NCBI GenBank assembly: GCA_034008185.1
Contig: CM067085.1
Location: forward strand, 55,906,602 to 55,970,601
Source of the DNA: Gorsachius magnificus
Lineage: Eukaryota > Chordata > Aves > Pelecaniformes > Ardeidae
Direction: 5' to 3'
Length of the DNA stretch: 64,000 nucleotides
Shown: positions 1-12,640 of the stretch, in pieces
How positions within the stretch are numbered: the first letter of the stretch is position 1
How the letters are laid out: each line of letters opens with the position of its first letter
The notes under the pieces: model-generated
What the model saw: the letters and a program-made list of their open reading frames with translations, nothing else
Databases searched by the model: none
What the model was told of the DNA's origin: nothing
Position numbers and translations under genes: made by a program

Positions 1-40
1 ACCTCTGCAAGAAATTAAGTACACAGTTTTTCAGAACACA

Positions 41-473
41 ACATGATCCGAGGGCTGGAGCACCTCTCCTATGAGGACAGGCTGAGGGAGTTGGGCTTGT
101 TCAGCCTGGAGAAGAGAAGGCTGCGGGGAGACCTGATTACGGCCTTTCAGTACCTAAAGGGGGCCTATAGGAAAGATGGGGAAAATCTTTTTAGTAGGGC
201 CAGCTGTGACAGGACAAGGGGCAATGGTTTTAAACTGAATCAGGGTAGGTTTAGACTGGATATAAGGAGGAAATTCTTTACGAGGGTGGTGAAACACTGG
301 AACAGGTTGCCCAGAGAGGTGGTGGAGGCCCCATCCCTGGGAACATTCAAGGCCAGGTTGGATGGGGCTCTGAGCAACCTGATCTAGTTAGTGGTGTCCC
401 TGCTCACTGCAGGGGGGTTGGCCTCTAGGGGTCCCTTCCAACCCAAAACATTCTATGATTCTATGATTCTATG
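41..473 (+). mobile_element. CR1 LINE, 5'-truncated, end of ORF2 plus 3' end
   Basis: The open frame 43-387 encodes the last part of CR1 ORF2 (motifs [34 protein letters not shown] and [19 protein letters not shown]), which follows the reverse transcriptase domain. It stops at TAG, followed by a short 3' UTR and three copies of the CR1 terminal octamer ATTCTATG. The element begins abruptly near 41, the normal 5' truncation of CR1. Compared with the copy near 30.4 kb it lacks 9 bp (ACTAGATGA) of the 3' UTR and three bases in the KFF/TRVV region. It has no function here. Confidence 0.95.
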
Positions 474-3400
474 TTCTGTACATGTTGCCACAGAGACAAA
501 TCTATCCCATAATGAAAATTATATCAGCAAATAGCCTGAAACAGAAAGTCTGTCTTTTATCCACTGAAATTTTGATGATTGAAATTTTAGATGAAATTAT
601 GTGTAATATGTGCAGTAGAATACCTGGGATCTAGTATATCAAAAGAGCAGCTCAGATTCTCCACAGCCTTAGCAAATTAGCGTTCCGTGTTGCCTACCCT
701 GAAGTTTGTTTTAGATAAGGTCAGCAATAACCTCTCTGCACAAAGGTATGTTTAGAATGATAGGAAATTTTCATGGCTTTTTTTTTAAAAAAAAAAAAAA
801 AAAGGTCAGAGGGGACTTTTAGAGGTCATCTGTCCACCTCTCTGCCTAAGCAAGGATAGGCTGTTTAGGTGTCAGAATAAGCTATCAGATGGCAGATATA
901 TAGCAAATTTCTGACATGACTTAAGTATGTCATCTGACAGGTTTTTTTAACCACTATACCAAGATCCTATTGGAACACCTAGATAAGCCTGTGTTGATCT
1001 ATTTTTTGAGCTGATCAGGGTCCCTTTTTCCACCTGTCTTTGAAGAGGACAACTTGACCTTTGCAATAAGTCTGTAGGCATTACAGGCTGAGGGCTACAG
1101 GATTACTGGTTTTTTTAATGGAAATTTATCATACTATAAAAAGGTTTCCTGCTTCCGTTTCTTCTTTTTGGTTATACTTTACAAATCAAGATACTCTTTT
1201 GTAGCATACTGACTGCATGCAAAGCCAAGACATGAAGGCAGCGGTGTTTTTTCTGCTCAAATTAATTGTCATAATCACACCATCACCATATATATCAAAA
1301 ATCTAAGGACAGATACAGCTCAGCAGAGACTGTCACACTTCTGTCCATTGGTGGTTTTTTTTCAGTAGTCCGTTGGTCACACACATACACACAAAGCAGT
1401 GTGAAAATAAACTTAACATGTACGCAGAGCTTGGTCATGCTATGCCACTGCATGATTACACCGCTGTACAAAAAGTGTCTTTCTATACAACACTGCACTT
1501 CGAATACTTGCTGTGATTAAAGAACTGCAAGTTTCATTCTACCTGCTTACTTTTACCAACTTGTAACTTCTTCCAGTTGCCATCTCTTCCTTGGGCTTGT
1601 CCTCAGCTCAGAGATTACTTTCTCTGTTGTTAAACCCCACTTCTTATTTTATAAAAATTTCTCCAAGTACTTTTACAGAGCTAGGAAACATACAGGGGAA
1701 TGGATTATATTTCACCCAGAGAATTAAACATCTCTTTAAAACCTTTTGTGTTGAAAACATTTTGCATTACATTCTCATTCTAAAGGTTGGTCTGCTCCAC
1801 CCAAAACAACTTTACACACATACAAATAAGCACAAAACCTGTTTGTAACATGTTATGTGATGCAAAAAACGTTGATTCACACCACATTGAGGTAAATTCT
1901 GTATTCCTTACATTTACTAGCATCTCACAACACTGTTAGCCAATTTAGTCAAGACCATTCACAGGCATTACAAGATTGTCAAATGTGAGTAGAGGGGAGA
2001 GAAATCTGTCTCTTAAGGAATGAAACATTTAGAATTACAATGGTGCAGATGACACTATAAGAATCACTATAAGATCCCTATAAGAAAACTAGACTACAGT
2101 CAAAGTGTAATCCTGGTATTATTGTCATTTACAAGTTTATATTTGCAAGTATTTCTCCGCCTTCTATACACAAACAGGTACATGTATTACAGAAGATCCC
2201 AAGGCTAAAACACATGCTGGAAGCTACTGCGTATTGCCCTCTTTTTTGCTATGTAGCAATTTAAAGCTTAAGGTTGCAGCTTCTCTGAATCTGTCGACCC
2301 CAGAAAAACTTCAGTGAACCATACTGAATGCAGTATCCACTTCCCTAAATTTCTTTTCTTGGAGTCCATAGAAATAATAAGCAGAGCCCTGTAAACCTAG
2401 AGCCAACAGCTAAAAGTGTGTTGCCCATTCAAACCAACAGGATCTTTTCTGCAGATTTGAAAGCATTTAGAACAGCTGCTCAGGCTCTATCCTAAGCATT
2501 CTTATTTTACTACAACAAAAACTGTACAATAACAACTCGTGATTAATGATTGAATGTGTTGGGTTTTTTTTTTTTAATCTATAACTCTAGACAGAATCCA
2601 TATAGCTTAAAATATTCCTTTAAGATGTCAGGATGCACATACACTTTCACACATTCTAGATGGAGTGTTATTCATGCTAGATTTCATTACTAGCCTGAAA
2701 AAAAACCAAACTCATAAAAGCTTTCTATCTAAATTCTCTCCAGTCAGATGAATTCATGATAGACACTATTTCCCATAGAGCTAATCTCCTTATTATGTGA
2801 CTGAACAGTTTTGCCACATCCTCCCCCCCATTTTTCACGTCAGATCAATTCTGTTTGGATTAGATGCGGAGATAAAAGAAACACAGTATTTGAGGCCTTG
2901 TTCCAAAGACATCTTTTCCTACTACTTTAGGTTCCTGATGCTGCCCTCCTCTATTAGCAAAAGCCCTTTTGGGCTTTCAAATAGGAGTTTTGCCCGAGTA
3001 CAGAGGAGGCTTTTGGCACGCAACAGTACAGTTATTGGTGCAAATTCCTACTTGAATGATTAGAAAAGGGCATAAAGACAAGACAGCCCTAAGTGCCGTC
3101 TGCAGCTCCTCCAGCGCTAGGTCAGTGAATCCTTCTCTTGAATAATACTCACCTTTTAATATTAGAGGGGGATCTGTGGCCTTTCAGATATTACTGTTGC
3201 CCTATTGTTGATGCAACAATAGCTGCCTTAAATATAAAACATGTTCCTAAAAAATCCTAGTATCAGAGATTATTTGAATGCTACCTCTTGCCAGATAGTA
3301 CACATTTCTGTCAGTCCTGAATTTCTGGGAGAGGTAATAAACACTTAGGTCTAGATTTGCAGAGGTCTTCAGACATCTCAGTTGTACTGCTTTCAGAATG

Positions 3401-6400
3401 AATTTCGAAATGAGTTAGACTCTAGCTACTGTTGCAGATCCGGGAAATCTTTGCTGGGCCCATGATAATACACTGTTATACTGAAATATGTTAACTTACT
3501 GATATTATGGTTGTGGATCTGAAATTCAGCAGAATGAGTTACTACTCAGAAATAGGGCTATGTTTTTTTTTTTCCTCCGCCTGCCTTTTAATCCCTGCTT
3601 GCAAGATGGGGACTGGGTTTCATCATAATATGAAAAAAGTTACAAATACTAGTTTTGTAACTTCTAATTTTTATTTTCGAAAGGGTAATGATTCAGATAA
3701 AAAAAAAGGAAAAAGCCAGATGTTTCCAAACCAAAGATCCAGGTGTCAAATATACACTGTTTTTTTGAGAGAGAATCTTAAAAATTTATTCTATGTCTAA
3801 AAACATTAATATGAAAATAGTTTCCAAAGGTCATGCTTACAATCTCTTGATTGTTCCATAGCAAATATGTTCAGTTTACAATTTGAATTTTTTTGAGCCA
3901 GCCCTGCCACATGATTGTAAAAGACGCGATGGGTTCTGATTGCTTATGCATAATCAAGCTATCTAAACTATTTAGATTTATACTGTATGTTGGGTTCCAA
4001 ATATGCCTTTGAAATCTTGCTTTCAACCACGCGTTGTCACAATTGGAGTAAAAATCTCTGTGCTTATGTGCACGTGCTTATGTGCTTTGAGGGACTCATC
4101 AGTTTTCCTGTATACTACGCAATGAAGTCTTAAACTGCTCAGTTGATGATGGTAGTTGACCTTTAGAAAAAATTTGAGGAACGCTGAATATAAAACAGTA
4201 TCTCAGGTATAATTAATAAAAAGAACTTACAGCACTTTACCTTACAGAAAAGCCCATTTAACCGCAGGGCTGCATAAATAATTGATTTTTCAGTCACTGT
4301 CTGAAAGTAGGCACTGAAATTAATTGCTACTTCAGGATTGACTGACAATGCATATGTTCTCAGTTCTCATGCAAAATAAACAAAAACATTTAATTGGGCA
4401 GGTAAGAAACATTTACATTTCATTTGGCTTCTTTTTGGAGTTTTAGAAGACCTCACAAAAGTATATTTTAAAATGGTGGGTTTTAAAAGGATGAGCATAT
4501 TAAACAAATTGTTTACACCTAAAACCAACCCACATTTTCAAGGTTCTGTCTGAGAAAACAAGTCTGAAAATTTGATGCAAGTTCATGCATCATTTCTGCT
4601 TTCATTTCTGCTCAGCACTAAATAATTAATAATTCAGTTAAGCAAATTTAAGATTGTAAGGAATAAAAACCAGTAAGGTCTACTTCCACATTAATTTACA
4701 AATGAGACAAAGTGCTCTAACAACATATTTTATGAAAAGTAGTCATTTAAGTTTTATATTCTAAAGAATCCTCTTGCTTTCCTTTGCTTCACCTCTTTCA
4801 GTACTTACTGACCATCCGTAACTATCAAGGAACGTTTTTTTGTGCCAGCCTTCCCGCTCTTCTCATAGCATCATCCTCCTTAACATGACACATGAAACGG
4901 AAGAGCAGTCACTCCAGATGAGATGCAAAGCAACGGGGGCAACATTATCAGAAGGTCTGTGAGGAAAGTTAAGGAGGACGAGAGGAAAGAGTCAAGATGA
5001 GGAGCAGAAAAGTGTGAAGTAGGAGACTGTATCAGGCTGCTCAGACAGGTGCGATAAAAATAGATTAGAACAGATGGGCTAAATGCCAGAAACTTAGTCC
5101 CAAACCTAGCCAGCAGAATAATTCTTAAAAGATAACTGTGAAAAGAAACAACAGTTCTACAGCTTTCAAGATTCAATACAGGCTATGAATAGGATATCTG
5201 CACAAGGAAGGTATTAATTGAATGCATATGGTAATAAATCCTCCTTTCAAAACAGAGGTTAGTGTCTGCAATTCAATCCATTGTTAATCTCACCAGAAAA
5301 TGCCCTTAAAAGGTACAACGACACAGTTGGAATATCACATAATGTCTAAAAACTAATTCTTCTCCGTGCAGTGTGATTTCAATTGGATCTTTGCCAACCA
5401 CTTAAGGAAGCACTGAAAGTACCTGTAGACAGAGCCATTGAAAAGCAAAGACGAAAACAGAGACAGAATAATATGGTTTTCTACTAGTGTCTTCCTTTTA
5501 CAGTATTTCTTTTTACATATTACCAATAATCCCACGTTTAAAGATTCAGTAGCCATTTTCATGTGGCTGTGCATGGCACAACAACCAGTTTACTCGAGCT
5601 AACTACCAGGGCAGACCACAGCGATTCAGGTTCCTTTTGAAAAACTCTTACATCAAAGCATCAATAAATATGTAAATAAAGTCAAGAGTTTACTATGACC
5701 TGAAAGATTTGTACAGTAATTTTAGGGAAAAAAATACTCACCGGGTCTTCTAACAGCAAAGTGGTTTTTTTTGGTTTGGTTTGGGTTTTCTCATTTTGTT
5801 TTTGTTTTTTATGTTAGTCAGTTAAAAGTCAAATCAACAGCATTCCTTTTACAACAGATTTAACACTAAATGTCCAGTTAGCCTGGAGAACCTGCAGACA
5901 TAAACAATGCAATGCTGAATGGAAGAGGAGATTTCATATTCTAATCTGTCTAATCGCAAAGCAGGGTTCTTTTTCATATACGTCCACCAAATATTTTACG
6001 TTTTTCTTCTAGGGTTTTTCTATTTTACATTTTTATCCTACATTTTTCACCATGAAAGGGCAGATTGCACGAAATTTTAATTTAAAGAGACATAGTCCAG
6101 TAGCAATAAGCCATGCCAGGGTGTGCATTACTAGACTTATTGGCAAGCCTTTCGAGCGATCGAAGGCACTTGGTCTACAGCCTGTTTCTTTGCAGTGTAC
6201 CCAGGACATGCACCAACAGCCTATAAACATACATCTGTGTGCGGCTTATTACTACTACATATTAATCAACATGGCAGTCTGATGTTGGTTACTGGTCATT
6301 CCCTTAAAGCTGGAGAGTACTGAAAACAAACAAAGATTTTGGTTGCAATTAAAAGACCATGGTCTCTTTAGGGTCTTGGGAGAAACACAATTTTCAGTTC

Positions 6401-9400
6401 AAAGAGGCAATACTTTTAAAGTTCCAATCAGCATTTAATTTTGCTAACATAAGCAACTTCAGATGCAATACTGTGATTCTGTACTGAAAGCTGATCGTAA
6501 ACACAAAACTGGCGGAAGTCGATCCTACAGTGCATCTAAAGAAGGACAATGAAGAAAAAATTATATAAATCATCACAAAAAATATGTCGAGATTTCAGTG
6601 CCTTGAGAGCGCTGGATGGACTCTTACTACCTTTGCTAGCTGCATTTACTTTCTCAATGTACAAAGCAGAGTAATCCGAACAAAAAGGTGGCTGAAATTA
6701 AGAGGGCATCATTCTTAGCCTGTATAAACTCATTCATAAATACGTGCAAATTCCTATACACAGTGTGTTTTGCCTGAGTCCTCTTCATGTTTTTGAAAAC
6801 ATTCTCCCCTATTGCTTGTAATGGATTGGTGCGTGACCTCACACATGTATGCACAATATGCAACACTAATTGTATTCATGACATGAAACATTTTCTTTGG
6901 CTGATGGACTGAAAACAAGAACCCTGACTTACATGATTACTCTGTTAAAAAATAATTTGCTGTTTAGCTCATTATGGAGCACATGTAAGAGCTACAGTGC
7001 ATCCATTTTGGAACTTCAGGGTTTCTACAGAATCCTGAGTGATTTGTTTATGATGTGGTGATGATTGACTGTCAGTTACTAATAAATGGTAAATAAAAAA
7101 GTAACCTGTGATATTAAAGTACTACATTAGCTACATTGTGATTAAATTACAGTAACACCACCAGCTATAAACCTTTATAGAATCTCCTCAGCCATGCAGT
7201 AATTCTCCTAACTATACTATTATGTAGAGCACAAATATTTCTTTGTAAGTCCGAAGCAATACATCAGGGAAGCATTTACTGCTAAAGCTAGATTGAGAGT
7301 AAATGCATCTTGGGTTGCTATGAATAAAGCTCTAGCTTCTCATTACTTTATGACAAGACACAGAAATTCACTTTACTTTTCATTTAAGCTTTTCTGCTCC
7401 AGTTTATAGATGTATGCCTTCACGCTTTTATTCCCTTCCCGCTTCAGCCGTACGTAATAAATGATTATAAATTTTCACATTTGACCACCTCTCTGCTAGT
7501 CTCATGCTTAATGCACAAAGTTAGGAAGCTGCAGGTAAAAATTTCACAAACACTTTTATTTATGATGTTGTCCTTGGTAACGGAAATTTCAATGTACTGA
7601 AATGAAAAGTATGATTAAAGGGATACGACGTCCTGACAAGGATAGTAGAGGGCAGCCTTCTATTTCCCACTGAAAATATATAATACTTTTTTGACATCAA
7701 TTTCATAGAGAATAGACATGGGCTAGTCATGAAAAAAAGACACAAACATGTTTCTAACTTCAGTGTTTTTGTGCTGTCTTAGATAAAACTTATTCCAGAA
7801 ATATTTTGTCCAAGTTGCATAGCTTTCAAGTTAAAGTCAGGCACATAACTAATTTTTATTAACAAGATACTGTGCAGTAAAAAAAAAAACCAAAAACCAA
7901 ACCAACCAAAAAAGTTCTTGCTGATAATTTTCTGCAAAATTAAAAAAATAAACCACCTCCTGTTAAGAGAAATATTCATTTCTCACTTCCCCTTGTCACT
8001 TTCCCTATTATTTTACCACTACAATAGGATTTATTGCTTGGAGCTTTTGTCTGGTTTTGATTCTAAATTCATTTTAGCTAACTCGTACTGTCCTATGCAG
8101 CTGAAAGGTTGTGATATGCTTGAAACATTTTAGAAGTAGTACCTTAATAAGGGCTGGTTTATTTATAATTAAATCCATTCTGTCTTCTCTTTAAAAAAAA
8201 AAAAATTAAAGTTTAACAATTCCATAGCATTAAGAGTATTCATCCTATTTACAGGTAAATGGGGGAAATGAAATAACATTAAGATTATGTTACTAAATTT
8301 TATAGTTTTCAATTACATGAAAAATAAATTAATTGAAAATATCAAAAGTGAATCCTATCCTATTGAGCAGATTTTTAAATAAATCTCTTCAGTTTAGTAT
8401 CTCACTCTTAGAAGTGGCACATGTCTTTGGCAGGTGATATTACCAATTGAAATAGCTTTATAACTCTAAAATAATAATAAAAATGAATAAAAGTAGCCAA
8501 ACACTTGCTAGGTTTACCATCCAGACATCTTCTATCCAGTTTCCAATAGCATAGATACAAATGTAAAACATCCCTTTGAAATTTCATGTTTATGAAAAGA
8601 AGAATTGAACTACCACGTTCCAGAGAATTAAATTATATTATGTTTAAATCTATTTAAAAAGGATTCAAGAAAATAAGGCTTCTACATTTAGGCTTTTTAG
8701 GAAAATCAGACAAACCAACCTCTGTAGACGGAGGGGATAGTTTGGGATTTCTGTACATGAAACATTGAACTTTTCACCTTTTCAAATCCTGCTTGGATTG
8801 GTACAGACTAAAACTTGCTTTTATGCATTGAATGTTCAATGATATATACCAAGCTCTTCATTCCTATGCACTGTCAGATGTGTCTGTGTACAATTCATAG
8901 TGAATTTTTTTGTAACTGGCTTTAACTGGCATAATTAGCAGAGAAATAGTAATGACCAAACTATTATTCTAACCCTGTGAATTTCATAAATAACTACCTT
9001 GCCAGGGCAATTCTAGCCTTTTAAACCTTTTCTTTAACAGCACTAATGATTTAAAGAAAAAAATAAATCTGGAATATCATCTTGGCATTAAAAAGTTATG
9101 CTTATTAAACTCTTGAAGCATTGTTGAAGATTTATTATTTGCCTTTTTACAAACAGATAAATGATTTGTTCTGTTGCAGATACCCAGTCGTTACGTTATT
9201 AAGCCTAAACCCTCATGGACATACACTCAGAATGTTTTTCGGTCTGTACTTGTAACAGCATCATACCTTTCTCACTAACAGGAGCTGCAAATATTTTGTG
9301 ACAGATTCCATTTGTTGGCTAGCTATCACAGACTCCTGAAAAATACATTATGTCTTATGTCAGTTATTAAAAAAAAACCCCACAAATTATAATGAAAACA

Positions 9401-9879
9401 AAATTACCAGCAATTATAATTTGAATGTCTATCTTAATCCATTTCAGATTTACTGTTACTCTGAGGTTTTACACCTTGATTTTTTTTTCCTCCTACTTTA
9501 CCCCACAATTACAAGCTACTGTGATCATTTCAATTATTCCTTTTATAATCATTGCCATTATAATACCACCAATCTACATTGCTGAGCATTCTGCATAGTG
9601 TCCTTACCGAAGCACACTCTATTCTAAATGCATTTTAATATTTGTAGTTTGAAATCTGACAAAAAAAGGAAAAAAACCTCAGAGTAGACATGTGGGATCA
9701 ATTACACGAAATAAAGCATACAGGTTAGAAGTACCACAGCAGAGCTCACACTTTCTTTTTAACTTGCTAATGTCTCTGACCCCTCTGTACAAAAGCACTT
9801 TAATCAACATTTATATATTACTTTTTTTTTTAGCCTTACCATTTAACAGGCTGTAAAAAATGTTTAGCAATCAATTATA
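474..9879. other. Intergenic AT-rich sequence without a recognisable gene
   Basis: Apart from the CR1-like relic at 804-875 and several homopolymers I see no gene, RNA or clear repeat. Open frames are at most about 100 codons, rich in Phe, Leu, Lys and Asn, and resemble nothing I know. Confidence 0.7.
804..875 (-). mobile_element. Probable degraded CR1 3'-end relic
   Basis: GGACTTTTAGAGGTCATCTG followed by TCCACCTCTCTGCCTAAGCA looks like the reverse complement of an old CR1 3' UTR. It follows a T9-A17 homopolymer at 778-803. No coding part is recognisable. Confidence 0.45.
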
Positions 9880-10330
9880 CACATCAAGTTGATATGCTGC
9901 AGGACCGAGGGTCATTTAAGCTTACAGCTACATCTGAAAGAGTTTGGGAAAGCCACATGGGGAGCAAACTCACTTTTCCCTTTTAAACTTGCAAGCAAAA
10001 GGACAGCTTAATTAAACCCAATAGAGAGCGTCTCCTCAACCTTTCTGAAGCTCATGGTAAAAGCACTGACAACTGTTCTTTTGGGGCTCGAGAGCGTTTG
10101 CTTTATGTCTTCAGGCTTCGGCTGTGCGTACATACAGGGCCAATAAGAAACATCACAATCAAGTGATCATATTAGATAAATTTGATTCTGATCGCATGGC
10201 CTAATCCAGCGCTGGAACAATAACCTAAATCTGGACCTGGCTACTGATGTCTGGTATGAGATATGGGTCAGTGAACATAAGTGCTCTATTTGTAATCATA
10301 AAAAGAGAGATAATGCATAGGATGCTAAAC
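9880..10330. promoter_or_regulatory. Candidate conserved non-coding element
   Basis: An intergenic stretch with higher word complexity than its flanks, no repeat signature and no coding frame. It holds homeodomain-like TAATCC and AATTAAA words, TCAAGTGATCATATTAGATA, and CCAATAAGAAACATCACAAT. This is a pattern judgement only; conservation was not measured. Confidence 0.3.
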
Positions 10331-11789
10331 TATTGCTTTGCCTCCCCTTCATCTTATGGGGAAATTGATGGTCCATATTCTCCAGAAGGATAGGGAGAGG
10401 ATGTGGCTGATTAGGAATCGGGGGTTTGCTCTGACTATGCATCTTTTAAAGAGATTTCTTTCCTCTCTTACCACTATTTTCAGGAGAACGCGAGTAGATT
10501 CCCCACTGTTCAACTAAGGTAATGCTTTTAGGGGAGGGAGGTCTACTTCATTACTTTATTAATCAAAACCACCACCCAACTCATTCTGAGTTCCTAGGCA
10601 GCCCAGCATGGTTTCTCAGCCAGCTCCACCTACTCTTCTTAGGGTTCACACACAGGCCAACTTTTTAGCTTTTGGAGAATCTCCAGGATGTCACATTCCT
10701 TGCAGGCACTCTTTGCTAGTCGCCTGCTAAGCTAGCGGGAAGAATTGTAGCTCTGCCTTGCCACTGTTGCTGGCAGGGAGCAGGAGACCTTGTTTTACAA
10801 GGGATTTACTTTTACTGATATTGATCCCCTAGCATCTAACTAGGCCAATCACGCTCTCTGTTCAGGACCTTCTCGGTAACCCACTGTGCCTAGATAAAAA
10901 AAAACCTAATCAAACAAAAAAAAAAGGCCATTTCACTGACATCCTCATTTTCACCTAAGTGCTTACTCACAGGACAAGTCAACAGTTAAATGAGAAATGT
11001 AATTTAGAGGCTTGACTTCTTTCTTTACAGTAGTCTTCAAAAATAGGATAACCAGAATTCTTCCAGAACTGTATATTAAGTGACGTGTATAGCGCATGTA
11101 CAGGACATGGTACTTACTTTAAGTGCATCCCACACATTCACAGTGCCCCAGCACAAGTGCTGCAGAGTTAGCAAATGTCCAGACACCTCAGATTCCACCT
11201 AATGGACATTTCAGAGCTGAAAAGACCCAGGGAAATCTAGACAGATGGCAGCTCTCTCCCAAAATCTTTCACTAAAGAAGGAAGTTCTGTAGTTGTGCAA
11301 GTTAAATACTAAAATGTGGTTTGGTTTGGAAGAAAGAATTCAAGAATATTGCTTCTTGCCATGTTTTTTGGAGGTTCTTAACCTGAATCGGGCATTTGTC
11401 TGAATTATTACAGATGCATTGATCTGACTTCAACCTGAAGTTACTGAGGTTTTATAAGACTGCAATAAAGCTTTCTTTGCATTAACCAGAGAAGCACATA
11501 AACATTTTAATGAACTGTTTTTACATGGTTTGTTGAGTAGCTCCTAGTCTCCTATAACACAAATCACTTCTCCGTCATACTTAACCCTCTCACACAGGCC
11601 TTTCTTCTCAGAGTACAAAATGCAAATTGAATCACAGTTCTACAGAAATTCAGCAAATGTTTCATTCTAGTCAGTATACTGCCCAATAGTGAAAAGGTTT
11701 AAGCTATTGCGTCATATAAAGAAGATCTCCAGCGATCACAAGCGATGAAGTAGAACATGTAGAAAAGCAAGCGTCAGTGCTGTCACCAA
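10331..11789. other. Intergenic sequence, nothing recognised
   Basis: Mixed-composition sequence between the two candidate non-coding elements. I see no open frame of note, no repeat signature and no RNA gene. Confidence 0.6.
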
Positions 11790-12640
11790 GCCAACTGTTA
11801 GGGACCACTATAAAATAAGCCTCTTGGAGCTACCGCATTGCACCGCAAACGTTTCAGACAATGAACTACAATGTTGCCATGGAGTACTGGGGGAACTAAA
11901 TTGTCATTAATCATAGAACAGACCATCTCCCAAACAGGTATTTATTTTATATTGACCTAAAGGTTGAAATAAATTACTGAAATCAACATCAGTGTAGACC
12001 AAATCTCTTTGGAATAATTAAATGACATTAATGACAAGCATTTTGGTGTATTCTAGTCAACCTTTAAAAAGCAACATGAAAAGCATAAAATATTTATTGC
12101 TATGTTTTCAAATAGACTTTACGACACGTTATGTATTTTTGAGATTAAAGATTAGTTCTAACACATGATTTAATAATGAATGCAAATTATAAATGAATAT
12201 TTAACAAACCATATCACGTTTTATGTCTTAACATATCCTTTGCCATTACTGTGACTGGATGAAAAATGGCTCTGTGATGTATTGTCCTGCCGCCTAGGGC
12301 CCTGGTGTTTTCACCTTGATGTGGCCTTTAAAATAAATTAATTTGTTAACGTTTAAGAACTCTGTGTAAGAGTTGACATAAAACATTTATAAGTCTGTTT
12401 ATGATTGAACAAGCCGTGCACTAATCGGATAATATTTATTTTAAAAATAATTTATTTAGCCAATTGTTCCATGAAAAAGAGATTTGGAAGTGTTTATTTC
12501 CAAATTGAGTTTAGGACTAAGTGGTACTAATGGTACCATAAAGATGTTATATAGTGTTAATATAACCTGAGTATTAAAAACATAATGAATTTGCTATTTA
12601 TGAACCATTAAGTTTTACCTCAACCCTAGAATAAACTTCC
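11790..12640. promoter_or_regulatory. Candidate conserved non-coding element, AT-rich
   Basis: No repeat signature and no coding frame. It contains many homeodomain-like sites (GTCATTAATCAT, ATGACATTAATGACA), a perfect POU octamer ATGCAAAT at 12180-12187, Hox/Cdx-type TTTATGA words, GTTAACGTTTAAG, and four inverted repeats near its end. Such AT-rich clusters are typical of deeply conserved enhancers in gene deserts, but this remains inference. Confidence 0.35.
12436..12566. repeat. Cluster of four perfect short inverted repeats
   Basis: TTATTTT/AAAATAA (12436-12450, 1-nt spacer), ATTTGGAA/TTCCAAAT (12482-12505, 8-nt loop), TGGTAC/GTACCA (12522-12538, 5-nt loop) and GTTATAT/ATATAAC (12546-12566, 7-nt loop). 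All arms are exact. Confidence 0.75.
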
